Origin: Syntrophobacteraceae bacterium
Lineage (GTDB): Bacteria > Desulfobacterota > Syntrophobacteria > Syntrophobacterales > Syntrophobacteraceae
NCBI GenBank assembly: GCA_025454175.1
Contig: JALOOX010000007.1
Location: 1 to 64,000, forward strand
DNA: 64,000 nucleotides
Direction: 5' to 3'
Program-made: the position numbers and the translations under genes
Notes under the pieces: generated by a model
Database searches by the model: none
The model's input: the letters and a program-made list of their open reading frames with translations, nothing else
What the model was told of the DNA's origin: nothing
Shown here: positions 55,297 through 64,000 of the stretch, piece by piece
How the letters are laid out: every line of letters begins with the position of its first letter
Position numbering within the stretch: position 1 is the stretch's first letter

Positions 55297-56431
55297 CATC
55301 CGCCCCGGAATCAAGCGCCGGCGACTCCGCCATATCCTTCGACGCCTCATCGACATCTACAGCCCCAGCGGAAAAGAGGAGGAGGTCCTCGACTACCTTC
55401 AGAGCACCATGAAGCGCCACGGACTGCCTGTGGTCCAACAAGCAGTCGACAGCCACCGGTTCAACCTCCTGGTGGTCCCGCCGGACCAGGAGCCTCGACT
55501 GCTCCTGGTCGGTCATGTCGATACGGTGGTAGCCTACGACCTCGAGCACTTCGCTCATTCAGAGCAAGACAACGTCATAATGGGGCTGGGGGCGGCAGAC
55601 ATGAAGGGGGGCTGCGCCGCCATGATCGAAGCCTTCCTAGCCTTGTGGGAAAGCGGCATCCGGCAGGCCCCCGTCGCACTGGCCCTCCTGGTCGGAGAGG
55701 AAGAGGAAGGCGACGGCGCCAAACGGTTGATCAAGGACCTTCACGTCCCATGGGCGCTCATCGGAGAGCCCACCAACTTGACACCCTGCCTGAGCCATTA
55801 CGGCTATCTCGAGCTCCAGATCGTGACGAGAGGCAGACGCATGCACGCATCCCTCGCCAACCGAGGGCTCCACCCCGTGGAGGCCATGCTGCAGATGCTG
55901 CTGAAGATCTCACAATACATCCGGGGACATCGACCAGATATTGTTTATAATATTCGGGAGGTTGAGAGCTCGCCCACCGGGTTCGCGGTTCCAGAGCGCT
56001 GCGAGGCGTGGCTGGATTTCCACCTCCCTCCCCTGGCTCCCATCGGCGACATCACCCTCGACATCGAGGAGATCATCACGGCGGAGCAGCAGAGCAATCC
56101 GGCATTTGACGGGATCTTCCGCTTCGCTACGGTCCATGCGGGATACTCCCTGCCAGAAAAAGGCCTGATCGTGGAAACCCTGAAGCACACATTCGCCGAG
56201 CGCTCCATGGACTGGAATCCCCAGCCGTTTCCCAGCCACTCCGATGCCAATCTCCTGTGGGCCGCCGGCATAAAGCCAATTCTGCTGGGATGCGGGGAGC
56301 TCGAAAAGGCGCATTCGCCGGATGAATCCGTTTCTCTCTCGCAGGTGGATGCCGCCGCCGAGATCTACCTGGACTTGATGGTGGCCCTGTCCCGCCATTG
56401 CCCGTCCGGCAGCTGCGCCCAGGGGCTCTAG
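55253..56431 (+). CDS. M20 family metallopeptidase (ArgE/DapE-like)
   Basis: 392 aa. Di-zinc hydrolase of the M20 family: LLVGHVDTVV (His ligand and Asp), GLGAADMKGG (bridging Asp), GEEEEGDGA (catalytic Glu and ligand), IGEPTN, and a final His in EKAHSPDE. The dimerisation domain spans about 185-300. Family members deacylate N-acyl amino acids such as acetylornithine or succinyl-diaminopimelate. The ATG has AAGGAGAGC upstream. Overlap with the acetyltransferase gene suggests a related acyl-amino-acid pathway, but the substrate cannot be told from sequence. Confidence 0.9.
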   Translation: MTRPIPVTGSDTTTDIRPGIKRRRLRHILRRLIDIYSPSGKEEEVLDYLQSTMKRHGLPVVQQAVDSHRFNLLVVPPDQEPRLLLVGHVDTVVAYDLEHFAHSEQDNVIMGLGAADMKGGCAAMIEAFLALWESGIRQAPVALALLVGEEEEGDGAKRLIKDLHVPWALIGEPTNLTPCLSHYGYLELQIVTRGRRMHASLANRGLHPVEAMLQMLLKISQYIRGHRPDIVYNIREVESSPTGFAVPERCEAWLDFHLPPLAPIGDITLDIEEIITAEQQSNPAFDGIFRFATVHAGYSLPEKGLIVETLKHTFAERSMDWNPQPFPSHSDANLLWAAGIKPILLGCGELEKAHSPDESVSLSQVDAAAEIYLDLMVALSRHCPSGSCAQGL

Positions 56432-56484
56432 CCATTTGGGCGGGAGCTCTTAATGCCTCAGCCCGCCTCCCCGAGATTCCTCCT

Positions 56485-56943
56485 CTAAACAGCCTTCGGC
56501 TGATCGCTTTGGGCTTCAAGCCTGTGAAGCATTTCCTCGTAAACCGATTCTCCGAGAAAAGACCTGAGTCTTCGCTGCTGGGAGCACCTGGCGGTGTATT
56601 CCTTCCAGAATGACCTGGCCTCGGTCCCCATCATTTTGTCGGAATCACCCAACTCCGAAAGCCACTGATCCTTGAACTGCTCATAGTCCTCCAAGAGCCT
56701 GCAGCTGGCCCCATCCATCGCCAGCAGGAAAAGGGCTTCATAGGGGCTGACGCCTTCAGCCTCGGCAACGATGGACAGGTAGAGGTCCACATGGCGGTCA
56801 CGCTTGAAAAGCCTGCATCGGAAGTGCTCCATCGCTTCCGGCGCCTGCTGCCCAGCCATGTTGGGATTGCACATCACTCGCGACATCTTGATCGAGATCT
56901 GCTTTTGGGCCAACCACTTGTCGAGTCTTATGGGAGCCTGCAT
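56485..56943 (-). CDS. Hypothetical protein (152 aa)
   Basis: Not recognised. GGAGGGG precedes ATG 56943 (MQAPIRLDKWLAQK), which supports this start over longer frames. The protein is predominantly helical and charged, with a Cys (SRVMCNPNMAG) and a Cys-containing TARCSQQRR; no signal peptide or membrane helix. Convergent with the M20 peptidase gene. A cytoplasmic role is likely, function unknown. Confidence 0.6.
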   Translation of the reverse strand: MQAPIRLDKWLAQKQISIKMSRVMCNPNMAGQQAPEAMEHFRCRLFKRDRHVDLYLSIVAEAEGVSPYEALFLLAMDGASCRLLEDYEQFKDQWLSELGDSDKMMGTEARSFWKEYTARCSQQRRLRSFLGESVYEEMLHRLEAQSDQPKAV

Positions 56944-57337
56944 TTTCCCCTCCATTCCGGCGCCATGGATTGTGACGCTCAATGGCGGTGCTGCATGTCG
57001 CCCTCGCAATCGATCTGGGCGAAATGAAAGCGGCCCGGGACAAATCACTGTTGAAGGGACATGCCCCCCGCTGCAACGGTTGGCCGCCGCTCAAGACAAT
57101 TTGAAGAATAAAGTTCAAAGCATGAGTTGAATTGTGAGCGCTGTCGCTACCTGAGGACCTTCAAGGACAAGTTTTATCAAACATAAATTTAAGCACTTCC
57201 TTGAAGGATGCAATGGGGCGAGCCGTTTCCTTTATGGGGAAGCTGCCCTCTCGCCCACGGCGGGGTGGCAGCTTCACATGCCCTCGGAAGGACTCCAGGA
57301 TGGAAGGGGCGAGACCGTCGTCAGCGATGTTCTGCCG
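56944..57337. other. Intergenic region after the tol-pal operon
   Basis: About 390 bp between the cpoB stop and the start of the 152-aa gene. A 9-bp stem GAAGCTGCC/GGCAGCTTC (57239-57247 and 57267-57275) with a 19-nt GC-rich loop lies about 60 bp after cpoB and may terminate the operon, although no T-run follows. The left part must contain the hypothetical gene's promoter. Confidence 0.5.
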
Positions 57338-58162
57338 TCAGCGGAGCTGTTTGAGCTTCTTCTGTGCCTCCTGGGCCTGGGGAGAATGGGGGTACCGATC
57401 CACAAGCCTTTCGAGCAGGATGTGAGCCGCGGTGGAGTCCCCGATCTGCTGAAATGCAGACCCCTGTTTGAGCAGCGCCTGCGGGACGCGGCTTCCATTG
57501 GGATAACGATCCAGGACCTTCTGGTAGGATTCAATGGCGGCCTGGTACTGCTTTTCGGCATAGTGGCTCTCGGCAATATTGAAGAGCGCCGTTTCCACTT
57601 TGTCCGACTTGGGATGCTTGCTCACGAAGGTCGCGTATTCCTTGCGCGCCGGTTCGTACTTGCCCTGGGAAAAAAGCTGAGTGGCCTTTTCAAACTGCAG
57701 TTTCTCCGGATCCTCGGGCTCGGGAAGGGTCACCCTGGCCTCCGGGGCAGCGGGTCTCGACGTTGCCGTTGGAGCAGGCACCGTGGGAGGAAGCGAGGCG
57801 GCGGGCGGCTGAACCATCGGTGGAGGGGCTGAGCTCCCCAGGTCCGAGCCGGGCAGCGGGGCGACCGAAGGCTGAGCCTTACCCATCTGATCCAGCCGAT
57901 ACTGGAGCTCGTCGATCCGGCCGTTGAGAGCCCCAACCTTCATCTGGAGCTCTTCGATCCTTGAATAAAGGTCGGCACTGCGCTGCCCCTGTCCTTCCGA
58001 GGTCTGGACGCGCCTCTCCAGGCTGTACACACGGTCATAGAGCATGCTGAGGCTCTGCTGCATGGTTGACGTTTCCTGGGTGGTGGCACAGCCCGTGCCC
58101 AAAATCACAACCATCGAGCAGAAGGTGAGGAGCTTTCCCCAAGACTCGAGAGATCTCTTCAT
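57338..58162 (-). CDS. cpoB: Cell-division coordinator CpoB/YbgF
   Basis: 274 aa. The start MKRSLESWG follows AAAAGGAATACCC. The signal ends in a lipobox-like LGTGC, so it is probably lipidated, unlike soluble E. coli CpoB. A coiled-coil trimerisation segment (about 45-95) and a Pro/Ala linker precede C-terminal TPR repeats (about 150-270: FEKATQLFSQGKYEPARKEY, ALFNIAESHYAEKQYQAAIES). CpoB links Tol-Pal function to septal peptidoglycan synthesis. It is the last gene of the tol-pal operon. Confidence 0.92.
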   Translation of the reverse strand: MKRSLESWGKLLTFCSMVVILGTGCATTQETSTMQQSLSMLYDRVYSLERRVQTSEGQGQRSADLYSRIEELQMKVGALNGRIDELQYRLDQMGKAQPSVAPLPGSDLGSSAPPPMVQPPAASLPPTVPAPTATSRPAAPEARVTLPEPEDPEKLQFEKATQLFSQGKYEPARKEYATFVSKHPKSDKVETALFNIAESHYAEKQYQAAIESYQKVLDRYPNGSRVPQALLKQGSAFQQIGDSTAAHILLERLVDRYPHSPQAQEAQKKLKQLR

Positions 58163-58301
58163 GGGTATTCCTTTTCCCGGCAAAACAAATCCATACCCCA
58201 TGGCTTCCCGTCGCGCGTCCCGACTGGCGAGGCCCGGCATGCGGCGTGCGCCGGCTTGCGGTCGTTCCGTCACACCGCGGGAAAATGAGGCCGGATGTTC
58301 A

Positions 58302-58877
58302 TCAGTTGTTCAGAACGAAGTGGGCCCGTCGATTGCGGGCATGCGACGCCTCGTCATGACCCGTGGCCAGGGGACGCTCTTCACCGTAGCTGACCGCGTT
58401 GAGGTTCTGCGTGCTCATCCCCGCATTGGCCAGGTACTGCATGGCGGCGTTGGCGCGCCTTTCACCGAGGGCCAGGTTGTATTCGTTGGTGCCCCTCTCG
58501 TCGCAATGCCCTTCCACCGTGACCCGGACCTTCGGATACCGTTTCAGGAATTGAATCTTGTCATCCAGGATCCGTTTCGCGGGCTCGGTCAGGACGTAGG
58601 CGTCGTAATCGAAATAGATATCCTCGTTTTCGAATCGCTGGGCCTGGGTCATGAACTCCTGGCGCTCAGCTTCGGTGTTGAGCCCGAGCTCGCGCCACCG
58701 GGCATCGTCGGCTCCCAGGGCACCACCGGACCCCGGGCCGCCCATGTCCCCCGGCCCGTACCCCGCAGGCCCCATGCCCGCCTGGGGAGCGACCTTCTTC
58801 TTCGCGCAAGCCGTCATCCCCGCTGCCAGAATCAACATGAGGAGCACCCGCAACGCTTTGTCGAACCAAACGTTCAT
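58302..58877 (-). CDS. pal: Peptidoglycan-associated lipoprotein Pal
   Basis: 191 aa. Signal peptide with lipobox MTAC, a Gly/Pro-rich linker, then an OmpA-like domain (about 85-190): IYFDYDAYVLT, VTVEGHCDERGTNEYNLALGERRANAA and GEERPLATGHDEASHARNRRAHF, which includes the diaminopimelate-binding Asp and Arg. Anchors the outer membrane to peptidoglycan and binds TolB. The start ATG 58877 follows GGGAGG. Confidence 0.95.
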   Translation of the reverse strand: MNVWFDKALRVLLMLILAAGMTACAKKKVAPQAGMGPAGYGPGDMGGPGSGGALGADDARWRELGLNTEAERQEFMTQAQRFENEDIYFDYDAYVLTEPAKRILDDKIQFLKRYPKVRVTVEGHCDERGTNEYNLALGERRANAAMQYLANAGMSTQNLNAVSYGEERPLATGHDEASHARNRRAHFVLNN

Positions 58878-58956
58878 CACTGCCTCCCTGTCCTTCCTGA
58901 AAAGGTCTGCGCCTCCTCAGCCTGCACGAGCATCCTTTCCATCGGTTCCCGCCGGC

Positions 58957-60288
58957 CTACCGTCCGCCCATGCGGGGCGACCATTCCGGCATTTCCTGCC
59001 CACCACCCCGGGTGATTCGCCGTAATCCCGTGCCATTGCTCAACATCACCCAAATGGCCGCACCTCCCTGTCGTGTGGAGCTGAAGGCCAGCATGCGGCC
59101 GTCGGGCGACCACGTGGGGGATTCGTTGTCTCCCTCCCCGCGCGTCAACTGCCGGACCTCTCCGCCGTCCGGGCGGACCACGAATATGTTGTGGCGGCCG
59201 CCGGCCATCCCGCTGAACGCAATCCAGTCGCCCTTGGGAGACCAGCTGGGAGATGTGTTGTAATTGCCGCTGAAGGTGATCCGGCGCTTCTGACCGCTCG
59301 ACACGTCCATCACATAAATCTGGGGACTGCCCGCTTCGTTGGACACGAAAGCCAGTCGCCGCCCGTCGGGCGACCACGCGGGGGAGACATTGATGCCCCA
59401 GCTCTGCACCAGCCGCTGCATGAGCTCACCCGATGCACTCACCAGGTAGATGTCGGGATTTCCCCCCTTGGACAGGGTCACGGCAAGCTGATTCGTTCCC
59501 GGTCTCCAGGCCGGAGCGATGTTGATGCCGGGAAAGCCCGCCACCAGGCGATGCCCCCCCGTATGGAGATTGGCCACGTAGACCTTGGCGTTCCCCTCCT
59601 TGTAGCTCACATAGGCGATCTGGGACCCGTCGGGGCTCCATGCCGGGGAGAGCGCCAGGCTTTGATCCCGCGTCACCGGCACGGGATTGTTGCCGTCGAA
59701 ATCGGCAACATAGATTTCCTTGACCTTCCCCTGAACCTGAACATAAGCGATCTTCGTGTCGAAGACCCCTCGCTCCCCCGTAATGGCCATGATGATTTCA
59801 TCGGCCAGGCGGTGTACCATGGGGCGCCAGTTCCGGACTTCGCCCTCATAGACCTTCCCCACAACCATCCGGCCTGCAACAACGTCGAAGAGGCGGGCCT
59901 CCATCCGCAGAGAAGACCCCTGGGCCTGGTAGGATGCACGCACGAGAAAGTCCGCCCCCAGCCGCTTCCAGTCCGGGAACCGTATCTCTCCTGCCGTGAC
60001 TCCCATGGACTGCGGATCCTCCAGAAACCCCCTGGGGTCCAAGGGCATGAACAGCCCGGAGAAGTCCAGGTTGGCCGACAGCAGCTCTCCCATCTCCCTG
60101 GCGAGCTGCGGCTGCTCCGCCGTCTGAAACTTGAAGTCAGGAATGGCAATGGGTATGCGCTGAAAACCGGGCTTGGTGATATCGATTTCGATCTTCTGAG
60201 CCCTTGCCGGGTGCAACATCACGCCCGGCAAGACAAGCCCGAGGCAAAAACACAAAGCTATGGTGCATGACCGAAGTCTGAACGGCAT
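58957..60288 (-). CDS. tolB: Periplasmic protein TolB
   Basis: 443 aa. Signal peptide (TIALCFCLGLVLPGVMLHPARA), N-terminal domain (about 30-165), and a C-terminal six-bladed beta-propeller of WD40-like PD40 repeats with SPAWSPDGSQIAYVS, SPAWSPDGRRLAFVS, SPTWSPDGRMLAFSS and similar. Binds Pal at the outer membrane and TolA. GGAGGG precedes the ATG. Length typical. Confidence 0.95.
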   Translation of the reverse strand: MPFRLRSCTIALCFCLGLVLPGVMLHPARAQKIEIDITKPGFQRIPIAIPDFKFQTAEQPQLAREMGELLSANLDFSGLFMPLDPRGFLEDPQSMGVTAGEIRFPDWKRLGADFLVRASYQAQGSSLRMEARLFDVVAGRMVVGKVYEGEVRNWRPMVHRLADEIIMAITGERGVFDTKIAYVQVQGKVKEIYVADFDGNNPVPVTRDQSLALSPAWSPDGSQIAYVSYKEGNAKVYVANLHTGGHRLVAGFPGINIAPAWRPGTNQLAVTLSKGGNPDIYLVSASGELMQRLVQSWGINVSPAWSPDGRRLAFVSNEAGSPQIYVMDVSSGQKRRITFSGNYNTSPSWSPKGDWIAFSGMAGGRHNIFVVRPDGGEVRQLTRGEGDNESPTWSPDGRMLAFSSTRQGGAAIWVMLSNGTGLRRITRGGGQEMPEWSPRMGGR

Positions 60289-60322
60289 CAATGAAACCCT
60301 CCAACCCTCGCCAACCGATTCC

Positions 60323-61309
60323 TCAGGATAAACCCTCCGGGCTGAACCTGATGCCGATTTCCACCCTCGGATAGCTGATCACCTGAGGCAGCGGCGGCAA
60401 TGGAGCCGATTTCCGAACGGCCCTCAGGGCTGATTCGTCGAAAATGGCGTTGCCGGATGTCTTTTCCACGCGCAAATCCACGATGCTTCCATCCCGGTTG
60501 ACGACCAACATGAGCCGCGTTTCGAGCCCCTGCGCCCTGATGGCCTCCGAGAACACCCAGTTCCGGCTGATGGTCTCCTTGACCCGGTCGCCATAGAAGC
60601 CCAGAAGCGATGAAGCCACGCGGCCTCCCTCGCCGCCGCCGCTCCCCGCGCCCCCGGCCCCTTTGCCGACGCCCTCGGCCACACCCTTGGGGCTTCCCTC
60701 GGGATCTCCCTTGGCGGAGCCCTCGGGAGCACCCTTGGCCGGGCCCTCCTTCACCGCCTTGGGGCTCCGCTCCCCGTCCTTGTCCACCGCCGCCAGCTGG
60801 GCCCCCTTGGTGGACGAATCCGGCTGCGGCTGAGAAGCAACCTTGGGAGGAGACTTGGGCTTCGGAATGAGCTTCTCGATGTCCTTGTCGATGGACGCCG
60901 CGCTCTGGGGCTTTTCCGGGAGCTTGGGTACATCCGGAGCGTCGAGCTTCTTGAGCTCAGCCTGGGGCTTCTCCGCGGAATCCCTCACCTGAAGCCGCTT
61001 GACCGGAACAACCGGCGCGGTCTTTGTCTGAGGCGACGAGGCGGCTGTCCTGGGAGTCTCGGGACCCCGAAAGCCTTCACCCGTGGCGCTCCTCGATCCC
61101 TTCGCCAGTGGCGCCGGAGCGAGTCCAATGTCCTGAAGGCTCACGAGGCTCACCGTGGTGACCGCCCCCTGAAAGCCCTTCCTGGACAAACCCCAGCCTC
61201 CCACCATCGCCGAGCTGAAGACCAGAGCGTGCACCAGAATGGACACCCAGAACCCCTTGAAAAGGTCTCGGCGGGGCAACCGCTGATCCAGATAGGCCAG
61301 AGATTCCAT
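60323..61309 (-). CDS. tolA: TolA-like energy transducer
   Basis: 328 aa. One N-terminal transmembrane helix (GFWVSILVHALVFSSAMVGG) with the SHxxLV-like LVHALV motif, a long Lys/Pro/Ala/Gly-rich spacer (about 60-230, including a Gly-Lys-Ala-Pro-Glu-Gly repeat region), and a C-terminal TonB-like domain (about 240-328) with YGDRVKETISRNW and VEKTSGNAIFDESALRAV. It couples TolQR to Pal/TolB. ATG 61309 has GGGG upstream. The about 150-bp gap from tolR is unusually wide for this operon. Confidence 0.9.
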   Translation of the reverse strand: MESLAYLDQRLPRRDLFKGFWVSILVHALVFSSAMVGGWGLSRKGFQGAVTTVSLVSLQDIGLAPAPLAKGSRSATGEGFRGPETPRTAASSPQTKTAPVVPVKRLQVRDSAEKPQAELKKLDAPDVPKLPEKPQSAASIDKDIEKLIPKPKSPPKVASQPQPDSSTKGAQLAAVDKDGERSPKAVKEGPAKGAPEGSAKGDPEGSPKGVAEGVGKGAGGAGSGGGEGGRVASSLLGFYGDRVKETISRNWVFSEAIRAQGLETRLMLVVNRDGSIVDLRVEKTSGNAIFDESALRAVRKSAPLPPLPQVISYPRVEIGIRFSPEGLS

Positions 61310-61461
61310 GGTCGTGATCCCCAATAATCTTCAGAAATCTCCAGGGTGCTTTCGATATCTCCAAAAATCACAGCCATTCACCTTAACACAGGCCATTTGA
61401 AACACAAAGAAAATCGCGGCGCACCTCCAGGAGGGGCTCGCCCCCGTGCTCATTTGACCCC

Positions 61462-61911
61462 TTACTTCTTCGCGCCTTTCGCGGCAGGCTCGCGAGAAGG
61501 CTCCGTGACCATGCCGATCTGGTCGATTCCCGCCTGCCGAATGACGGACATGACCTGCATCACGACCCCATAAGGGACGGATTCGTCGGCTCGAAGAAAA
61601 ACCCCCCGCTGGCTCGGCCGATTCTGAATCATGGCGAGGAGCTTCTCCCCCAGCACATCGAGGTTGACCGGATGCTCATTGATGAAGAGATTGCGATCCT
61701 TGTGAACCGTGACCACCAGACGCTCCTCGTCCGAAGGTATCGCGGGAGCAGACGATTCCGGAAGCTTCACATCGATACCCTGGGTCATCATGGGAGCCGT
61801 CACCATGAAGATGATGAGCAGCACCAGCATGACGTCCACGAAAGGCGTCACATTGATCTCCGAAAGCATCGAGCGCGAAGAACCGCTGTTTCCACCCACC
61901 TGCATGCCCAT
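61462..61911 (-). CDS. tolR: TolR/ExbD proton-channel subunit
   Basis: 149 aa. One transmembrane helix carrying the conserved Asp ([19 protein letters not shown]), then a periplasmic domain with [30 protein letters not shown]. Forms the proton-driven stator with TolQ. The C-terminal Lys/Ala-rich tail is short. Lies 18 bp after tolQ. Confidence 0.95.
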   Translation of the reverse strand: MGMQVGGNSGSSRSMLSEINVTPFVDVMLVLLIIFMVTAPMMTQGIDVKLPESSAPAIPSDEERLVVTVHKDRNLFINEHPVNLDVLGEKLLAMIQNRPSQRGVFLRADESVPYGVVMQVMSVIRQAGIDQIGMVTEPSREPAAKGAKK

Positions 61912-61929
61912 GAAAATCCCTCCGTCGAC

Positions 61930-62733
61930 CTAATCCTGAAGGACCGCCAATCGCTGGGCCTCGACCACCGGCTCGTCCTGCCTTCCCTTTCGCATGAGAT
62001 CCCGCTTCAGCATATTGAGATAGTCCGCCGAGAAGTGGCTCATTTCATTCTCGATGACCCGAATGCGATTGGAGAAGTGGTTGAAAGCCACGACCGCCGG
62101 GATGGCCGCCGCAAGTCCCATGGCCGTGGCCACCAGGGCCTCCGAAATGCCGGGGGCCACGACAGCCAGGTTCGCCGCACCCTTGAGCCCGATTTCGTGA
62201 AAACTGGTCATGATGCCCCAGACGGTCCCGAAAAGACCGATGAAGGGCGCCGTGCTGCCGGTGGTCGCCAGCAACGGCAGGAAGCGCTCGAAGCGCTGCC
62301 GCTCCGAAGTGGTCGCCCCCAAAATGGCCCGCTCGACGTTTTCGAGAAGAACCTCGGGGTTCACTTTGACATCCTGGAGACTCTTGGTTTCGAGGGACTT
62401 GCCCAGGCGGTTCAACTCCGCATACCCCATGCGAAAAATCTGGGCCAGATGACTGTCCTCGAAATTCTGGCTTTCGCGATACAACGCCGCGTAGCTCCTG
62501 CGCTGCCGGAACTGCTCGATGAACTGGTCCGACTCATTTCTGGCCCGCCTCAAGAGCAGGTATTTCATCACGATGATGCACCAGCAGGCGCACGAAAGCC
62601 CCAGCAGCAGGAGCATGATGAACTTCACCATGGGACCGGCGCTCATCATCATGTCCATGACGCCGCCCCGATGGTAGGGAGCACCCGCGGTCTCGGCCGC
62701 ATGGGCCAGGGAAACAATTCCGTTCAAGAACAT
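61930..62733 (-). CDS. tolQ: TolQ/ExbB proton-channel subunit
   Basis: 267 aa with three transmembrane helices. TolQ motifs: [22 protein letters not shown], then [24 protein letters not shown]. Slightly longer than E. coli TolQ (230 aa), mostly at the N-terminus. Works with TolR and TolA to constrict the envelope at division. Confidence 0.95.
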   Translation of the reverse strand: MFLNGIVSLAHAAETAGAPYHRGGVMDMMMSAGPMVKFIMLLLLGLSCACWCIIVMKYLLLRRARNESDQFIEQFRQRRSYAALYRESQNFEDSHLAQIFRMGYAELNRLGKSLETKSLQDVKVNPEVLLENVERAILGATTSERQRFERFLPLLATTGSTAPFIGLFGTVWGIMTSFHEIGLKGAANLAVVAPGISEALVATAMGLAAAIPAVVAFNHFSNRIRVIENEMSHFSADYLNMLKRDLMRKGRQDEPVVEAQRLAVLQD

Positions 62734-62745
62734 GCGTCTTCCTTA

Positions 62746-63489
62746 TCAAGTGTCCAGTTCGTCCAGCGCCCCGACCATGGCCGGCAGAGCCGTACCCGCC
62801 GATTGGGCGATGTGCAGATCGATGCAGGCCGACGGGATCTCTATATCCCGTGGATCGATGACGATGATAGCGGCGCCGGCCTTCTTGGCCAGGACGGGGA
62901 GATGCGATGCGGGAGCCACCGCCGCCGAAGTACCGATGACCAGCATCACATCACAGCTGCGCGCAGCATCCACGGCCCCGGCATACGCTTCCCGGGGGAT
63001 CTGCTCGCCAAAGAAAACAAACTCGGGCCGCATCGCATTTCCGCAGCCGCAGAGGGGCGGCTCCCCGGAGAGTCTCAGGGATTCGCGCGACACGCGATTT
63101 CCGCACCGGTCGCAGCGCAGCGTCCGCCCGTGGCCGTGAAACTCAATGACCCCGCGGCTTCCCGCCTTCTGGTGGAGGCTGTCCACGTTCTGGGTGATCA
63201 CCAACTTCAACAGCGCACGCTCTTCAAGCTCCGCCAAAGCCACATGGGCCGGATTGGGCCTGGCCGCTCCCAGCAGAGCATCCATCTCCAGAAGCATCTT
63301 CCACACTTTGCCGGGATTGGCCCTGAACGAGCTGATGTGCCCGTACTCCATGGGCTCATACCTGGACCAAAGGCCATTTTCGCTCCGGAAATCCGGAATG
63401 CCGCTCTCCACCGAAATCCCGGCCCCGGTGAGCGCCACCGCGAAACGCCCTCTCGCCACCAATTGAGCTGCTCTTCTGATTTCCTTCAT
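62746..63489 (-). CDS. Sir2 family NAD-dependent protein deacylase
   Basis: 247 aa. Sirtuin: NAD-binding GAGISVESGIPDFR, TQNVDSLHQKAG, catalytic His in EFHGHG, zinc cysteines CDRCG and CGCG, and FGEQIP. It lies 13 bp before tolQ on the same strand, so it is probably the first gene of the tol-pal transcript. The Tyr/Arg desuccinylase signature (YxxR) is absent at RYEPMEY, where Y-E-P-M is seen, so plain deacetylase activity is more likely. Confidence 0.93.
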   Translation of the reverse strand: MKEIRRAAQLVARGRFAVALTGAGISVESGIPDFRSENGLWSRYEPMEYGHISSFRANPGKVWKMLLEMDALLGAARPNPAHVALAELEERALLKLVITQNVDSLHQKAGSRGVIEFHGHGRTLRCDRCGNRVSRESLRLSGEPPLCGCGNAMRPEFVFFGEQIPREAYAGAVDAARSCDVMLVIGTSAAVAPASHLPVLAKKAGAAIIVIDPRDIEIPSACIDLHIAQSAGTALPAMVGALDELDT

Positions 63490-63744
63490 CACCTGTCAGC
63501 TGCAGTCAAGCTCTTTGAATTTCTAATGCATTTCTAATGCGTTAGCTTGGAGACATCCTAAAGTGCTCCCTTGTGGATGTCAAGGTGTTTGCAACACGTA
63601 CCGGGATGCGCATAAAAACATAGCATTGATGCTAGTGGATAAAAATATCCGCACCCAGACGAGGAAGCAACCTGAACTTGAAGCAAACCCTGCAGCATAG
63701 GACAATGGTCGGATTGATCGAACCATCCTGAAGGCGAGCAATCA

Positions 63745-64000
63745 CTATTTCATTATTTTCAGATTTTGCCCTATTTTTACTTTAGTATCCGTCAGATTGT
63801 TCCACTTCCTCACATCCTCCGCACTGACATTATACCTTGACGCAATGCCGAAGAGCGTCTCTCCCCTGCCGACCGTGTGATAGGAGAACGTCGGCGCATA
63901 GCTCGACTTGAAGGCTTCCACCCTGGACTGGAACTCCTTTCCCCTACCCGCCGGAACCTTGAACACGTGATCGCCGGCCGGGATTTCATCGGAAATATAC
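63745..64000 (-). CDS. Partial LysM-domain protein, C-terminal end
   Basis: The window's right edge cuts this gene. In frame from 64000 it reads YISDEIPAGDHVFKVPAG, then a Lys/Glu-rich segment, then a LysM (YHTVGRGETLFGIASRYNVSAEDV, NLTDTKVKIGQNLKIM) and a stop at 63745. The arrangement resembles the end of a lytic transglycosylase such as MltD, but the catalytic part is outside the window. A short GTG-started form is less likely. Confidence 0.7.
   Translation of the reverse strand, partial: YISDEIPAGDHVFKVPAGRGKEFQSRVEAFKSSYAPTFSYHTVGRGETLFGIASRYNVSAEDVRKWNNLTDTKVKIGQNLKIMK

Overview
The window is a GC-rich bacterial chromosome segment. Gene content suggests a deltaproteobacterial-type anaerobe, possibly related to Syntrophobacter. 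This is an inference from protein character: DUF4388/PATAN response regulators, a GAF-type sigma-54 activator, dense ABC transporters, a CobO-type adenosyltransferase and a Tol-Pal locus with a sirtuin at its head. No rRNA, tRNA or CRISPR array was seen.

Positions 1-4.9 kb are a decayed accessory patch. It holds a HicB remnant, a UPF0175/PIN toxin-antitoxin pair whose toxin gene is frameshifted by a perfect 40-bp tandem duplication, a frameshifted DEAD-box helicase fragment, a broken unknown gene, and an AT-rich 577-aa orphan with a possible papain-like Cys/His pair. A transposase remnant, a truncated exported-protein gene and a MITE-like element with 12-bp inverted ends complete it. From 4.9 to 10.9 kb lie a lytic transglycosylase (mltD) and a fluoride-handling neighbourhood: two separate crcB genes and a DUF190-CBS protein, with a hicBA pair between. 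A cold-shock gene with a clear terminator follows.

Positions 11.1-26.2 kb are the most distinctive region: eleven minus-strand genes, tightly spaced or overlapping, that look like one operon. It begins with a type-I periplasmic binding protein and a complete NitT/TauT-type ABC transporter (permease, ATPase, membrane-anchored binding protein). It continues directly, with 4-bp overlaps, into a chemosensory pathway: a PATAN-REC-CheB-like protein, CheW, a Cache-type chemoreceptor, CheY, a large CheA with extra Hpt-like repeats, and two more REC-CheB-like proteins. All three CheB-like domains lack the catalytic serine and histidine, and no cheR is present. This suggests a transport-linked signalling pathway without ordinary methylation-based adaptation.

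Positions 26.5-45.2 kb are mostly metabolic: serA, a full branched-chain amino acid transporter (livKHMGF), a Kef-type antiporter, DUF3124, alanine dehydrogenase, a GT5-like glycogen synthase, a PLP trans-sulfuration enzyme, cobO, a periplasmic rhodanese, DUF2177, a DUF945/YdgA-like protein and a DUF985 cupin. Amino acid uptake and alanine dehydrogenase fit amino acid use. Extragenic repeats of a shared family sit at 40.5 and 45.2 kb.

Positions 45.4-57 kb hold a Cys-rich protein, a GAF-type sigma-54 activator, a coiled-coil protein, a ferritin-like protein, an FG-GAP propeller protein, an isolated PilB/GspE ATPase, a protein with a faint RelA/SpoT-like signature, a GNAT/M20-peptidase overlapping pair and a hypothetical protein. 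Positions 57.3-63.5 kb are the envelope operon sir2-tolQ-tolR-tolA-tolB-pal-cpoB, and the right edge cuts a LysM protein.
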